DNA of 64,000 nucleotides from Azospirillum griseum (lineage in GTDB: Bacteria > Pseudomonadota > Alphaproteobacteria > Azospirillales > Azospirillaceae). This document shows, piece by piece, positions 28,429 through 37,781 of this stretch. Location of the stretch: contig NZ_RXMA01000003.1 of assembly GCF_003966125.1 (NCBI RefSeq), positions 155,495 through 219,494 on the forward strand. The letters are read 5' to 3'. How positions within the stretch are numbered: position 1 is the stretch's first letter; each line of letters starts with the position of its first letter. Below the pieces are notes generated by a model, which was not told the DNA's origin, made no database searches, and saw only the letters and a program-made list of their open reading frames with translations. The translations under genes and the position numbers were made by a program.

Positions 28429-29156
28429 GGCGCGCGCTCCGCCACAGTCGGGCTGGAGCCGCAGCGCTGGCACACATAGTCGATGGTGGAGCCGTCGCGC
28501 GCGGCAAAGCGCAGGCCGGTCCACAGGCCCCGGTCGTCGTACCAGACCGTCGCCCGCAGGTCGCCGTCATACACGTAACGGGTGGACAGGCGGGGGCCGA
28601 AGCCGGTCGGAACCGTCTCGCGCCCTTGCGCGGTCATCGTCACCCGGTTGATGTCTCCGGTGATGGTGTTCAGCACCGCATCGGCCCCGATGACGCCGGA
28701 ATGCCAATGGTCGGTTGGGAACAGGCCGAGCGGGGCCACAACCGGCCCGCCCCCCGTGTCCCCGCCGCCGCCCTCGCCACCCGCCGCCGACACCCGCAGC
28801 CGGTCGCCGTCCGCCCGCGCGGTCACGGTGGTGATGGTCCCGTCGTCGTTGCTGCGGCTGTCCAGCGCCACCATCCGCCCGTCGGTCCATTGGCTGGTGG
28901 ATTGGTATTCGAAGCGGTAGACGGGGATCCCCAGCAGACGCACGGTGATCCGGCTCATCGCCTCCGCCGTCAGGCCGGTGGCGGTCGGGCGCAGGGTCAC
29001 GCGGTGGTCGCCGACCGGGCTGCCGTCGCGCCGGATCTCGAACCGATAATCGGTTTCCAGCGGGACCGGGTTGGCCAGGGCCGGACATGAGACGGGCAGC
29101 GCCAGCAACAGCGCGGCACTCCACACCAGGCGGGGGAGCGGCAATCGGGGCATCAT
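28425..29156 (-). CDS. DUF6134-type secreted protein
   Basis: A 243-residue protein with a signal peptide (hydrophobic residues about 9-25, cleavage near PALANP). The mature part is beta-rich with YRFEIRRDGSPVGDHRVTL, YRFEYQSTSQWTDGRM, and TRYVYDGDLRATVWYDDRG, resembling DUF6134 proteins. CQRCGSSP near the C terminus holds two cysteines. It would be periplasmic. First gene of the three-gene operon behind the sigma-E promoter at 29185-29214. The ATG at 29156 follows an AGAGGA ribosome site; a second ATG is one codon on. Confidence 0.8.
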   Translation of the reverse strand: MMPRLPLPRLVWSAALLLALPVSCPALANPVPLETDYRFEIRRDGSPVGDHRVTLRPTATGLTAEAMSRITVRLLGIPVYRFEYQSTSQWTDGRMVALDSRSNDDGTITTVTARADGDRLRVSAAGGEGGGGDTGGGPVVAPLGLFPTDHWHSGVIGADAVLNTITGDINRVTMTAQGRETVPTGFGPRLSTRYVYDGDLRATVWYDDRGLWTGLRFAARDGSTIDYVCQRCGSSPTVAERAP

Positions 29157-29184
29157 CGGATCCTCTGCGGGTGGTCGCTCCCCC

Positions 29185-29214
29185 TCGGTACGCCACCGGC
29201 GCGACGCCGGATCA
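29185..29214 (-). promoter_or_regulatory. Predicted sigma-E promoter of the DUF6134-SDR-NTF2 operon
   Basis: Reading leftward, TGATCC (29214-29209), 18 bp, then TACCGA (29190-29185), ahead of the gene starting at 29156. The -35 box and the 18-bp gap to TA are identical to the two promoters near rpoE. Confidence 0.62.
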
Positions 29215-29229
29215 CAAGGCTGTTCACGT

Positions 29230-31416
29230 TCAGCGGTGCTTCAGCCAACGCCGCCACAAGGCCCGGCAGGCCCGTTCGAACTGGCGCGCCCGCAACGGTC
29301 CGTTCATCAGCGGGGCCGCCGCCAGCCGGGCGCGCAGGCCCGCGTGATAGGCCGCGCGCCGCTGCGGGTCGGCGGCCAGATCCGCCGCGATGGCGACGAA
29401 GCCGTCGGCGTCCCCGGCGATCAGCTCCGCCGCGCCCGCCGCGCGCAGATGGGCGGCGGACACCCGCCCCATCATGCTGTCACCGCACAGCGTCACCACC
29501 GGCACGCCCATCCACAGCGCTTCGAAACTGGTGGTCGCCCCGCTGAACGGGTGGGTGTCCAGCGCGATGTCGATCTCGTGATAGACCGCCAGATGGTGCC
29601 GTCGGTCCGCCGCGCCATCGGGGAACACCAGCCGGTCCGCCGCCACGCCGCACCCGGCCAGCACCGCAACCACATGGTCGCGCAACAGCGGTTCCAAAAA
29701 CTGATCGCGGTAGCGCAGCAGCAGGCGCGATCCCGGAACCGCCCGCAGCACCCGCGCCCACAGCGTCAGCACCGCGTCGTTCACCTTGGCCGGGTTGTTC
29801 AGGCTGCCGAAGGTGAGGGGGCGGTCAGCGCCATGACCCACCGGGTGCGGCGGCGGCGCGTCGGTCATCGGATCGAAGGCGTAGAAGCCGGGCAGGCGGA
29901 AGGGCCGTTCGCGGAACCGCTCCGCCCCGCTGCGCGGGGCAAGCACGCGGTCGGTGAACAGCGCGTCCATCCCCGGCAGGCCGCTGGTACCGCCATCATG
30001 GGCGCTGATCAGGACCGGGGCGGGGCGGTGGGCGGCGACCAACGGGCGGTTGGCGTCGAACCGCCCGGCCAGCGTCACCAGCGCATCGACGCCGTCGGCC
30101 CGGATCCGCTCGGCGATGGCGGCGTCGCCCAAACCCGCCACCGGCCGCCAGAGATCGGCAAAGCCGCGCAGCCGCTCCGTCATCGCGTCGGTCCGGGGAT
30201 CGGTGGCGTAGAGCGCGACCTCCACCGCCGCGCGGTCGTGGTTGGCCAGGATCGGCGCGATGTTGCGCGCCACCGGGTGGTCCCGCAGATCCGCCGACAG
30301 ATAGCCGATGCGCAAGCGCCGGTCCGGGGCGGGATCGTTGCGGAAGGTTGGAACCGCAGGCAGACCGGCCGGCGCGCGGCGGCGGGCGAAGGCCAGCGCC
30401 TCGGCGTAACGCGCCTCTTCGGTCAGGGTCGGGTCGTAGAGGATGGCCGACAGCAGGCCGCGTTCGGCGTCGTAGCTGCCCAGCCGTTGCCCGCGCCGCA
30501 GCAGCGGAACCCCCGCCGTCACCGCCCCCAGGGAGCGCAAGGCGGTGGCCAGATTGCACAGCGCCGCCGCCGCCGTGGGGTTGAGCGCCAGCGCCCGCCG
30601 CGCCGATTGGGCGGCGGCGGCGTGCCGCCCGCGCCCCAAAAAGGCGGCCCCCCGGTTGATCCAGGCGGCGGTCAGGGTCGGGTCGGCGATCAGGGCGCGG
30701 CGGCTGGCGGCCAGCGCGGCGGCGCTCTCCCCGCCCTCGTCCAGCAGCGCGGCGCGCGCGCCCCAGCCGTCGGGCTGGGCGGGGGCCAGCGCCAGCGCGG
30801 CGCGAAAGCCCGCCAACGCCGCCGCCCGGTCGCCCAGCCGATGGGCCAGCTGCGCGGCGTCGAGCCAGCCGTCGGCGGATCCGGGGTCGAGCGTCACCGC
30901 GCGGCGCAGCGCGTCGAACGCCGCGTCCAGCCGCCCACCCTCCCGCAGAGCAACCGCGCGTCGGCGCAGCAGCAACGCCGCCCGTCCGGCGCTGTCGCGG
31001 TCAGCGGGATCCAGGCTGGCGGCCCGCCGCAGCGCGTCCAGCGCGGCGTCCGCCGCCCCCATCCGGTGCGCCGCCCCACCCAGCCGCGCCCAGGCCACGG
31101 CAAAGTCCGGGCGCAGCGCCAGCGCCCGGCGGCAGGCCGCCGCCGCCGCCGCCGGTTGCCCGGCCGCATCCAGCAGCGCGCCCAGGTTGGACGGGTAGTC
31201 GGCGGCGTCGGGCCGCTGCGCCATCGCCTGACGGATCAGATCCGCCCCCCGATCCGCCCGCCCGGTCTGCCCGGCCAACACCCCCAGCAGATGCAGCGCG
31301 TCGGCCTGCCCCGGGTCGGCGTCGAGGATGCGGCGGTAGAGCGTCTCGGCGGCGTCGAGCCGCCCGCCCATGTGATGATCCAGCGCCACACCCAACGCTT
31401 CCGCAATCGTCGCCAT
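29230..31416 (-). CDS. TPR-containing O-linked GlcNAc transferase-like (SPINDLY type) glycosyltransferase
   Basis: A 728-residue protein. The N-terminal half is a long TPR array (about 5-375), very Ala/Arg rich, with repeated AAWARLG/AL.NLA cores. The C-terminal half matches bacterial OGT/SPINDLY GT41 enzymes: RIGYLSADLRDHPVA, FGSLNNPAKVND, DIALDTHPFSGATTSFEALWMGVPVVTL and MMGRVSAAHL. It likely transfers a sugar from a UDP- or GDP-donor to proteins. The start at 31416 begins the first TPR; upstream open sequence is non-conserved. It is monocistronic, divergent from nudK. Confidence 0.87.
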   Translation of the reverse strand: MATIAEALGVALDHHMGGRLDAAETLYRRILDADPGQADALHLLGVLAGQTGRADRGADLIRQAMAQRPDAADYPSNLGALLDAAGQPAAAAAACRRALALRPDFAVAWARLGGAAHRMGAADAALDALRRAASLDPADRDSAGRAALLLRRRAVALREGGRLDAAFDALRRAVTLDPGSADGWLDAAQLAHRLGDRAAALAGFRAALALAPAQPDGWGARAALLDEGGESAAALAASRRALIADPTLTAAWINRGAAFLGRGRHAAAAQSARRALALNPTAAAALCNLATALRSLGAVTAGVPLLRRGQRLGSYDAERGLLSAILYDPTLTEEARYAEALAFARRRAPAGLPAVPTFRNDPAPDRRLRIGYLSADLRDHPVARNIAPILANHDRAAVEVALYATDPRTDAMTERLRGFADLWRPVAGLGDAAIAERIRADGVDALVTLAGRFDANRPLVAAHRPAPVLISAHDGGTSGLPGMDALFTDRVLAPRSGAERFRERPFRLPGFYAFDPMTDAPPPHPVGHGADRPLTFGSLNNPAKVNDAVLTLWARVLRAVPGSRLLLRYRDQFLEPLLRDHVVAVLAGCGVAADRLVFPDGAADRRHHLAVYHEIDIALDTHPFSGATTSFEALWMGVPVVTLCGDSMMGRVSAAHLRAAGAAELIAGDADGFVAIAADLAADPQRRAAYHAGLRARLAAAPLMNGPLRARQFERACRALWRRWLKHR

Positions 31417-31625
31417 CGCGTCCCCGACCGGTCCAGCCCCACGCCCCTTGCCGCCCGTTGTCGCCCGCTGGCGGGGGTGGCGTCCAGCGATTCCGCGACG
31501 GGGCCAAATCCGCACAGCCACCCTTCAATTCTGACGGGCTGCGGCGCGCGGGCGGCGGCGGCAGGATGGCGGCACACCGCATCACCGGCTGTTCGCATCA
31601 GCCGCCGCTCACAGGATCACCACCG

Positions 31626-32255
31626 ATGCCCGACACCGCCCAGCCCAGCCAATCAACCAGCGCCACCGAAGCCAGCATGGCCGACCGTGTGCGGGTGCGC
31701 GACGTCACCCTGTTGTCGAACGATTGGTACGTGCTGAAAAAGACCGTCTTCGATTACCGCCGCCGCGATGGCTCGTGGCAGACCCTGAGCCGGGAAACCT
31801 ACGACCGGGGCAACGGGGCGGCGCTGCTGCTGTTCGATCCGACGCGCGGGACCGTGCTGCTGACCCGGCAATTCCGCTACGCCACCTACGTCAACGGCCA
31901 TCCCGAACCGCTGTTGGAGGTGTGCGCCGGTCTGCTCGACGACCGCAGCCCGGAGGACGCCATCCGCGCCGAAGCGATGGAGGAGTTGGGCGTGGCCGTC
32001 GCCGCCCCGCGCCGGGTGTTCGACGCCTACATGAGTCCCGGATCCGTCACCGAGCGCCTGGCCTTCTTCGTCGCCGAATACCGCGCGGCGGACCGGGGTG
32101 AGGGCGGCGGCAACATCGAGGAGGGCGAGGACATCGACGTCGTCGAGTTGACCTTGCGCGACGCGCTTGCCATGGTCGAACGCGGGGCCATCGTCGATGG
32201 CAAGACCATCATGCTGCTGCAACACGCCGCCCTGCACCGGCTGATGGAGGGGTGA
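31626..32255 (+). CDS. nudK: GDP-mannose pyrophosphatase, NUDIX
   Basis: A 209-residue NUDIX hydrolase closely resembling E. coli NudK, which cleaves GDP-mannose to GMP and mannose 1-phosphate. The Nudix region reads CAGLLDDRSPEDAIRAEAME, with EEL next and YMSPGSVTERLAFFVAEY following, both NudK-specific. DGKTIMLLQ near the C terminus also matches. The N-terminal 25 residues are Ser/Thr rich; an internal ATG at residue 18 might be used instead. The LysR gene begins 4 bp after the stop. Confidence 0.9.
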   Translation: MPDTAQPSQSTSATEASMADRVRVRDVTLLSNDWYVLKKTVFDYRRRDGSWQTLSRETYDRGNGAALLLFDPTRGTVLLTRQFRYATYVNGHPEPLLEVCAGLLDDRSPEDAIRAEAMEELGVAVAAPRRVFDAYMSPGSVTERLAFFVAEYRAADRGEGGGNIEEGEDIDVVELTLRDALAMVERGAIVDGKTIMLLQHAALHRLMEG

Positions 32256-32259
32256 CGCC

Positions 32260-33180
32260 ATGGGCGCGGGCGGCGATGGGGGATGGATGATCGACGACGC
32301 GGCGCTTGACTGGGAGGACATCCGCGCCTTCCTCGCCACCGCCCGCAGCGGCAGCCTGACCGACGCCGCCCGCCACCTGGGCCTGAGCCAACCCACGCTG
32401 GGGCGGCGGCTGAAACGGCTGGAAGGCGTGCTGGGCGCGCCGCTGTTCGACCGGCTGCCCAACCGGCTGGCCCTGACCCCGCTGGGTCAGGCGGTGTTGG
32501 AATCGGCCGAAGCGATGGGAACGGCGGCCGCCGCCTTTGCCCGGCGGGCCGACCGGCAGGTCGCGGTTCCCCAGCCGGTGCGCGTCACCGCCACGTCCTC
32601 CGTCTCCACCTTTCTCACCACCCATCTGCCGACCCTGCTGGCGGAGACGGGGGCCGATCTGACCATCCTCAGCACCCGCGCCACGCTCAACCTCGCCCAG
32701 CGGGAGGCGGAAATCGCCCTGCGCATGGACCGGGTGCCGACCGAAGGCGATCTGGTGACGCGGCGTCTGGGCCGCTTCGGCTTCACCCTCTACGCCGCGC
32801 GCGGCCTGCGCGACGACTGGTCGGGCGACTGGACCGGCGCGCCGGTGGTCGGCCTGCCGGAAACCCGCCGCCGCCCGTCGCAATCGGGCTGGGTGGACGA
32901 CACCGCGCTGGAGCGCGGCGGGCGCATCGTCGCCCGTCTCAGCGAATTGCCGATGCGGCTCGACGCCGCCCGGCGCGGGGTGGGGGTGACGCTGCTGCCC
33001 TGCGTGCTGGGCGACGCCGACCCCACGCTGGTCCGCGTGATCGACCCGCCCGAGGCGCTGCGCGAAAGCGTCCATCTGCTGGTGCACCGCGACGTGCGCG
33101 ACCTGCCCGCCGTCGCGGCGGTGGCCGACGCGCTGGTCCGCCTGTTCCGCCGCCACGCCCACGCGCTGGCCGGTGTCTGA
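32260..33180 (+). CDS. LysR-family transcriptional regulator
   Basis: A 306-residue regulator. The winged helix (about 17-75) shows IRAFLATARSGSLTDAARHLGLSQPTLGRRLKRLE, and the substrate domain spans about 100-300. GGAGGGG lies 7 nt before the ATG at 32260; an ATG at 32287 is also possible. It directly follows nudK, and its target is unknown. The DNA-binding part is of the short type common in regulators of drug or redox genes. Confidence 0.88.
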   Translation: MGAGGDGGWMIDDAALDWEDIRAFLATARSGSLTDAARHLGLSQPTLGRRLKRLEGVLGAPLFDRLPNRLALTPLGQAVLESAEAMGTAAAAFARRADRQVAVPQPVRVTATSSVSTFLTTHLPTLLAETGADLTILSTRATLNLAQREAEIALRMDRVPTEGDLVTRRLGRFGFTLYAARGLRDDWSGDWTGAPVVGLPETRRRPSQSGWVDDTALERGGRIVARLSELPMRLDAARRGVGVTLLPCVLGDADPTLVRVIDPPEALRESVHLLVHRDVRDLPAVAAVADALVRLFRRHAHALAGV

Positions 33181-33222
33181 CCGGCCCGATCCCGCCCCAC
33201 AGCCGGATCCGAAAGCGCCGGA

Positions 33223-34017
33223 TCAGAAGCGGTAGCCGACGCCGACCATGGCCATCGGCTGGACCTTTTCCACCACGACCGGGCTTTTCTTGGCGTTGCC
33301 GGTCAGGATGCCGACGCCGCCGTTGGCGGTGACAAACCAATTGTCCGTCACCATCCAATTGGCCCCGACGGTCACGTCGATGCGCTTGACCCCGGACTCC
33401 GCCGTGTAGGCCTTCAGCCCCGACGCCTTGGCCTGCGCGGCGCTGATGCCGAAATTGGCGCGCATGTGGCGTTCGTCCGCCCAGGTCGCCGACACCCCGC
33501 TGGTCAGGCTCAACCGCTCCGTCACCGGGTATTGCAGGCCAACCCCGGCGCGGACGGTCAGGCCGTTCGAGCCGCCGAAATCCTTGGTCGCCGACAGGTC
33601 GAAGGACAGGAAGCCCAATTCGTAATTGGCGAACAGGCTGCCCGCCGCCGCGTCCTTGATGTCGCCCAGCCCCTTCAGACGGCTGTGGTTTTTTTCCTTG
33701 CGCCCCGCCTGGTAATTGACCGACGTGCCCAGCGTCAGGTTTTCAAAGACCGTGGTCTTGGCCCCCAACCCCTTCGCCCCCAGGAACACCGTGTCTTTCC
33801 ACGTCACCTCGGCCAGCGGAATCGGGGCCACCTTCATGGTCTTCGCCCCTTCGTATTTCGGGACATAGGCGGCCCCACCGCCGACCATGAACGACCAATC
33901 GCCGCGCCGGGCATCCGGGCCAGCGGCGTGCGCCGCGCTGGACAGACCAACCGCCACCGCCGCCGTCAGGGCGGCCCCGACCGCACCGCGCGCGGTCCTT
34001 GTCATCACTCCAGTCAC
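33223..34017 (-). CDS. MipA/OmpV-family outer membrane protein
   Basis: A 264-residue beta-barrel protein with a signal peptide (cleavage after AAHA, about residue 31). The mature part starts WSFMVGGGAAYVPKYEGAKTMKV, typical of MipA/OmpV, has alternating beta strands, and ends in the aromatic outer-membrane signature VGVGYRF. The GTG at 34017 is preferred because AGGAGAAGG lies at proper distance; an ATG four codons later is poorly spaced. Family members are linked to peptidoglycan enzymes or peptide uptake; the specific role here is unknown. Confidence 0.87.
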   Translation of the reverse strand: MTGVMTRTARGAVGAALTAAVAVGLSSAAHAAGPDARRGDWSFMVGGGAAYVPKYEGAKTMKVAPIPLAEVTWKDTVFLGAKGLGAKTTVFENLTLGTSVNYQAGRKEKNHSRLKGLGDIKDAAAGSLFANYELGFLSFDLSATKDFGGSNGLTVRAGVGLQYPVTERLSLTSGVSATWADERHMRANFGISAAQAKASGLKAYTAESGVKRIDVTVGANWMVTDNWFVTANGGVGILTGNAKKSPVVVEKVQPMAMVGVGYRF

Positions 34018-34256
34018 CGGACCTTCTCCTCACCATCAGGATTCGGCACCGCAACCCGCAGCGCCGACGGTCCGTTGTCTAGCCGGGGTGGCTTGCGCGG
34101 AGCTTGCGAAAACGCGAACGAAAGTTGCGCTGTGTTGCAAGCTTCCGGCAAGCCCGCCGCCGGATAGATCGGGGGAGCGCGGTCAGCCGACGTCCCATCC
34201 CACCCTTGCGGATCGGGGTCCGCCACCGCATCCCGATCGCAACGGATGTTCCGGCC

Positions 34257-35609
34257 ATGCCTTCCCCCTCCATGCTGTCCCCGCAGGCGTTGCGGGTGCC
34301 GCTGACGCCCCCCTTTGCCTGGACCGACCGCCTGAGAGCCGACCGCCTCACCGCGCCGGTGTCGCGGCTCTCCGCGCTTGGACGCCCCTGGCCCCGTCTG
34401 GGCGTCATCGTCTGGGTGTTGACCACGCTGGTGATCGCGGTCATCGCCATCGTCCAGCCGCACCGCTGCATCGCCGGAATCTACCGGGCGGCGGCGGTCG
34501 CCTGGATGAACGCCGAACCGCTCTACGCGCCGGGCCTGCACGGCTATCTGTATTTTCCCACCGGTGCGGTGGCCTACATGCCCTTTCTGGTTCTGCCCGA
34601 ACCGCTGGCCAGCCACCTTTGGCGCGTGGCGCTGTCGGCGCTGCTGTGGGTCGCCATCCGGCGCTACGCCCGTCTGATCGCCCCGCGCAACGCCGGATAC
34701 GCGGCGGGGGCCATCCTGCTGTTGAGCGCGCCCGCCGCCACCATCGACCTGTTGCGCGGCCAAATGACCCTGCCGATGCTCGCCCTGCTGCTGTTCGCCA
34801 CCGTCGATCTCGCCAGCGGGCGGGACCGGCGGGGCGGGTTGCTGCTCGCCGCCGCCGTCTTCGTCAAGCCGCTGGCCCTGGTCCCGGCGCTGCTGGTGTT
34901 CGCCACGCTGCCCGAAGCCCGGCGCGGCCTGCTCCTCGGCGGGGTCTGCGGCGTTCTGCTGAGCTTTCTCCACAACGACCCGATTTATGTGGTGGAGCAA
35001 TGGGTCGCGATGGTGGGCAAGCTGGGCGTGGCCGCCGCCCCCGACAGCGGCACCTGGTTCGACGTGGGCGCGGCCCTGAAGACCGCCGGTTGGCTCGCCC
35101 CCGACGCCACGCTGTTCGGCCCGCGCGCCGCCGCCGCCATCGTCTGTCTGGCCTTGGCATGGCTGGCGGTGCGGCGGCTGGATCCGCGCACGGCGGTGAT
35201 CGTGGTGATGAGCCTGGGCTGCTGCTATCTGCTGCTGTTCAACCCGCGTGTGGAGGAAGGCTCCTACGTCATGCTCGCCGTGCTGGCGGCGGGGGCCTCG
35301 GTGGTGGAGGGCGAACGGCCCGCCAACGGCCGCCGCGCCGCCCTGCTGGCGCTGCTCTGCCTGGCCCTGGGGACCCACATGTACGGCAACACGCTGTACC
35401 GCCCGACGGCCTTCTGGTTGAAGCAGGTGATGGCCGTGGGCTATGTCGGCTGTCTGGTCCATGTCATCATGGCGCGGCGGTCGCTGACCTGCCGGGCCAC
35501 GGTCGGGCAGCGACCGCACCCCGCCCATGCGGCCCGAAGCTTTGTCATCGGTCGGCTGTCCAACAGCCGGATCGTTCCTCCCCTTGCACGCGACAACGGG
35601 TATCTGTGA
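34257..35609 (+). CDS. Integral membrane glycosyltransferase, GT87/DUF2029-like
   Basis: A 450-residue polytopic membrane protein with about nine to ten hydrophobic helices. The periplasmic loop after the first helix, IYRAAAVAWMNAEPLYAPGLHGYLYFPTGA split by short segments, matches polyprenol-phosphate-mannose-dependent glycosyltransferases of the GT87 type, where an acidic residue after TM1 is catalytic. Its stop overlaps the response regulator start (TGATG), so it is cotranscribed with a two-component system, an unusual partnership hinting at envelope sugar modification. Start chosen at 34257; an ATG five codons on is equally possible. Confidence 0.75.
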   Translation: MPSPSMLSPQALRVPLTPPFAWTDRLRADRLTAPVSRLSALGRPWPRLGVIVWVLTTLVIAVIAIVQPHRCIAGIYRAAAVAWMNAEPLYAPGLHGYLYFPTGAVAYMPFLVLPEPLASHLWRVALSALLWVAIRRYARLIAPRNAGYAAGAILLLSAPAATIDLLRGQMTLPMLALLLFATVDLASGRDRRGGLLLAAAVFVKPLALVPALLVFATLPEARRGLLLGGVCGVLLSFLHNDPIYVVEQWVAMVGKLGVAAAPDSGTWFDVGAALKTAGWLAPDATLFGPRAAAAIVCLALAWLAVRRLDPRTAVIVVMSLGCCYLLLFNPRVEEGSYVMLAVLAAGASVVEGERPANGRRAALLALLCLALGTHMYGNTLYRPTAFWLKQVMAVGYVGCLVHVIMARRSLTCRATVGQRPHPAHAARSFVIGRLSNSRIVPPLARDNGYL

Positions 35610-36283
35610 TGCGCATTCTGTTGGTCGAGGATGAACCGGAGTTGGCGAGCGCGCTGGTCGCCGCCCTGATCCGGCGCGATTGTCTGGTCGATCACGTCGA
35701 AACGCTGGCCGACGCGGACGAGGCGCTGAACGCCGGGGTGCACACCCTGGTGCTGCTCGACCGCCGCCTGCCCGACGGCGACGGGGTCAGCCTGATTCCC
35801 GCCATCCGCCGCTCGGCCTCCTCGCCGCCGGTCATCCTGCTGACCGCCCTGGACGACGTGCGCGACCGCGTGACCGGGCTGGACGCCGGGGCCGACGATT
35901 ACGTCGCCAAACCTTTCGACATGGACGAGTTGCTGGCCCGGATGCGGGCGGTGCTGCGCCGCCCGCCGCAACCGGTCGACCGGACGATCACGGTGGCGCG
36001 CGCCACCCTGGATCTGGACAGCCGCAGCGTGACGATCAACGGCGAGCCGCTGACCCTGCCCCGGCGGGAGTTGCTGGCCTTCGAGCTGCTGATGCGCCGG
36101 GCCGGGCGGGTGGTGACGCGCGAGGCGCTGGAGGCGGTGGTCTACGGCCAGGACGACATCGTCGGCCCATCCGCCATCGAACCCCACCTGTCGCGCCTGC
36201 GCCGTCGGCTGGAGGAGCAACAGGCGGGGTTGGAGATCCAGGGCGTGCGTGGGGTCGGCTACCTGCTGCGGGTGTCGTCATGA
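35609..36283 (+). CDS. OmpR-family response regulator
   Basis: A 224-residue response regulator. The receiver domain (1-118) has acidic residues Glu8-Asp9, the phosphorylation Asp in VLLDRRLPDGDG near residue 52, and Lys in VAKPFDMDEL. The OmpR winged helix follows (about 128-222; PRRELLAFELLMRRAG, SAIEPHLSRLRRRLE). It overlaps genes on both sides (TGATG and ATGA), forming a tight operon with the glycosyltransferase and the kinase. Confidence 0.94.
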   Translation: MRILLVEDEPELASALVAALIRRDCLVDHVETLADADEALNAGVHTLVLLDRRLPDGDGVSLIPAIRRSASSPPVILLTALDDVRDRVTGLDAGADDYVAKPFDMDELLARMRAVLRRPPQPVDRTITVARATLDLDSRSVTINGEPLTLPRRELLAFELLMRRAGRVVTREALEAVVYGQDDIVGPSAIEPHLSRLRRRLEEQQAGLEIQGVRGVGYLLRVSS

Positions 36284-37659
36284 CGCGTCCGCCCTCGCTG
36301 ACGCTGCGTCTGATCGCCACGCTGGCGATCGTGCAGACCCTGGTGATGCTGATCATCATCGCGCTGCACATCGGTTTCCAGATGTACCGGTACGGCTCGG
36401 AAGCGGTGATGGCGAATTTCGTCATCAACGTGGTGGCCGAGTCGCTGGAGGTGGACGATCAGGGCCACGCCGTGCTCGCCGAATCGCCGCTGCTCCGGCA
36501 GATTTACCAGCGCCACCCGACCCTGTGGTTCCGCGCCTGGACCACCAGCGGCAATCTGGCCCGGGGGGAGCGCCCGGACTCCGTGCCCCCCACCATGACG
36601 CGTCCGCTGGCCGACAACGTGGATTACGCCCTGTCCTGGGCGGTGCGCCAGAACGGCCACATCACCGCCGTGGTCAAATCGCCGGAGACCGATCACCCGG
36701 TCATCCAGGGCGTCGTCATCGAAGCGGGCGTGCTCGCCCTGCAAGCCGAGGACATCCCCGATCTGATCATCGACACCCTCTACAACCTCGAAGGCGTCGT
36801 GCCGGTGTTCGGGCCGTCGGTGGTCGCCGCCCTGATCGCCATCGTGCTGGTGGTGCGGCGGCAATTGCGGGTGTTGCTCCGGGTGTCCGCCGCCGCCGCC
36901 GGGCTGAATCCCGACCGGCGCGGCACCCGCCTGCCCGAGGAGCGCATCCCGCGCGAGGTGCTGCCGCTGATCCGTTCGATCAATGCCGCCTTGGAACGGC
37001 TGGACGCGTGGAGCGAACAGCAGCGCCGTTTCATCGCCGATGCCGCGCACGAGCTGCGCACCCCCATCGCCATTCTGCGGACCCGGCTGGACGCGCTGCC
37101 CGACGAGCCGCTGAAGGACGCCTTGCTGCGCGACGCCCGCCGCCTGTCGGATCTGTCCACCAAGCTTCTCGATCTGGAACGGCTGCGCGTCGCCGAATCC
37201 GCCCTGGTCCCGCTCGATCTGGTGGCGCTGGCGCGCGAGGCGGTGGCCGATTTCGCCCCGCTCGCCGCGCAGGAGGGCTACGAGATCGCCTTTTTCGGTG
37301 ACACCGCGCGGCTGGAGATTCTGGGCGACGCGCTGGCGCTGCGGCGGGCCATCGGCAATCTGATCGACAACGCCATCCGCCATGGCGGGCGGCACGGCGT
37401 GATCCGCGTGTCGATCGAGGACAATGGCGATCTGACGGTAGCCGACGACGGTCCGGGCGTTCTGCCCCAGCACGCCGACCGTGTCTTCGATCCCTTCTTT
37501 CGCGGGTCCAAGACCGGGCAGGGAACCGGGCTTGGCCTGCATCTGGTCCGCGAGATCGTGCGCGCCCATCCCGGTGCGTCGGTCAGCCTGGACGGTGCCG
37601 CGCCCGGATCCGGGGCGTGCTTCCGTCTGCACTTCCAACCCCTGCCGCGTTCGGTCTGA
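36280..37659 (+). CDS. Sensor histidine kinase
   Basis: A 459-residue membrane kinase. Two transmembrane helices (about 10-32 and 180-200) flank a periplasmic sensor of about 145 residues. The phosphorylated His lies in FIADAAHELRTPIAILRTRL; the ATPase domain has NLIDNAIRHGG, DDGPGV and GTGLGLHLVREIV. The partner is the preceding response regulator. The signal is unknown; the ABC exporter genes immediately downstream are plausible targets, as in antimicrobial-peptide-sensing modules. Confidence 0.93.
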   Translation: MTRPPSLTLRLIATLAIVQTLVMLIIIALHIGFQMYRYGSEAVMANFVINVVAESLEVDDQGHAVLAESPLLRQIYQRHPTLWFRAWTTSGNLARGERPDSVPPTMTRPLADNVDYALSWAVRQNGHITAVVKSPETDHPVIQGVVIEAGVLALQAEDIPDLIIDTLYNLEGVVPVFGPSVVAALIAIVLVVRRQLRVLLRVSAAAAGLNPDRRGTRLPEERIPREVLPLIRSINAALERLDAWSEQQRRFIADAAHELRTPIAILRTRLDALPDEPLKDALLRDARRLSDLSTKLLDLERLRVAESALVPLDLVALAREAVADFAPLAAQEGYEIAFFGDTARLEILGDALALRRAIGNLIDNAIRHGGRHGVIRVSIEDNGDLTVADDGPGVLPQHADRVFDPFFRGSKTGQGTGLGLHLVREIVRAHPGASVSLDGAAPGSGACFRLHFQPLPRSV

Positions 37660-37781
37660 CCGGCGCAGAGGCAAGCTTGCGGCAATGCAGGGCGGGCAGA
37701 GTGGGGAGGATCGACGCGCTGACCGGCGCACCCGATCCCCCCGATCCGCCCGCCCCGTCTCTTTCCCGATTGCCCGCCATC

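Noticed and set aside
31614..31619. GGATCA, a minus-strand TGATCC ahead of the TPR glycosyltransferase
   Set aside because: The sequence 18 bp downstream is CGAACA, not TA, so it does not fit the sigma-E promoter pattern.
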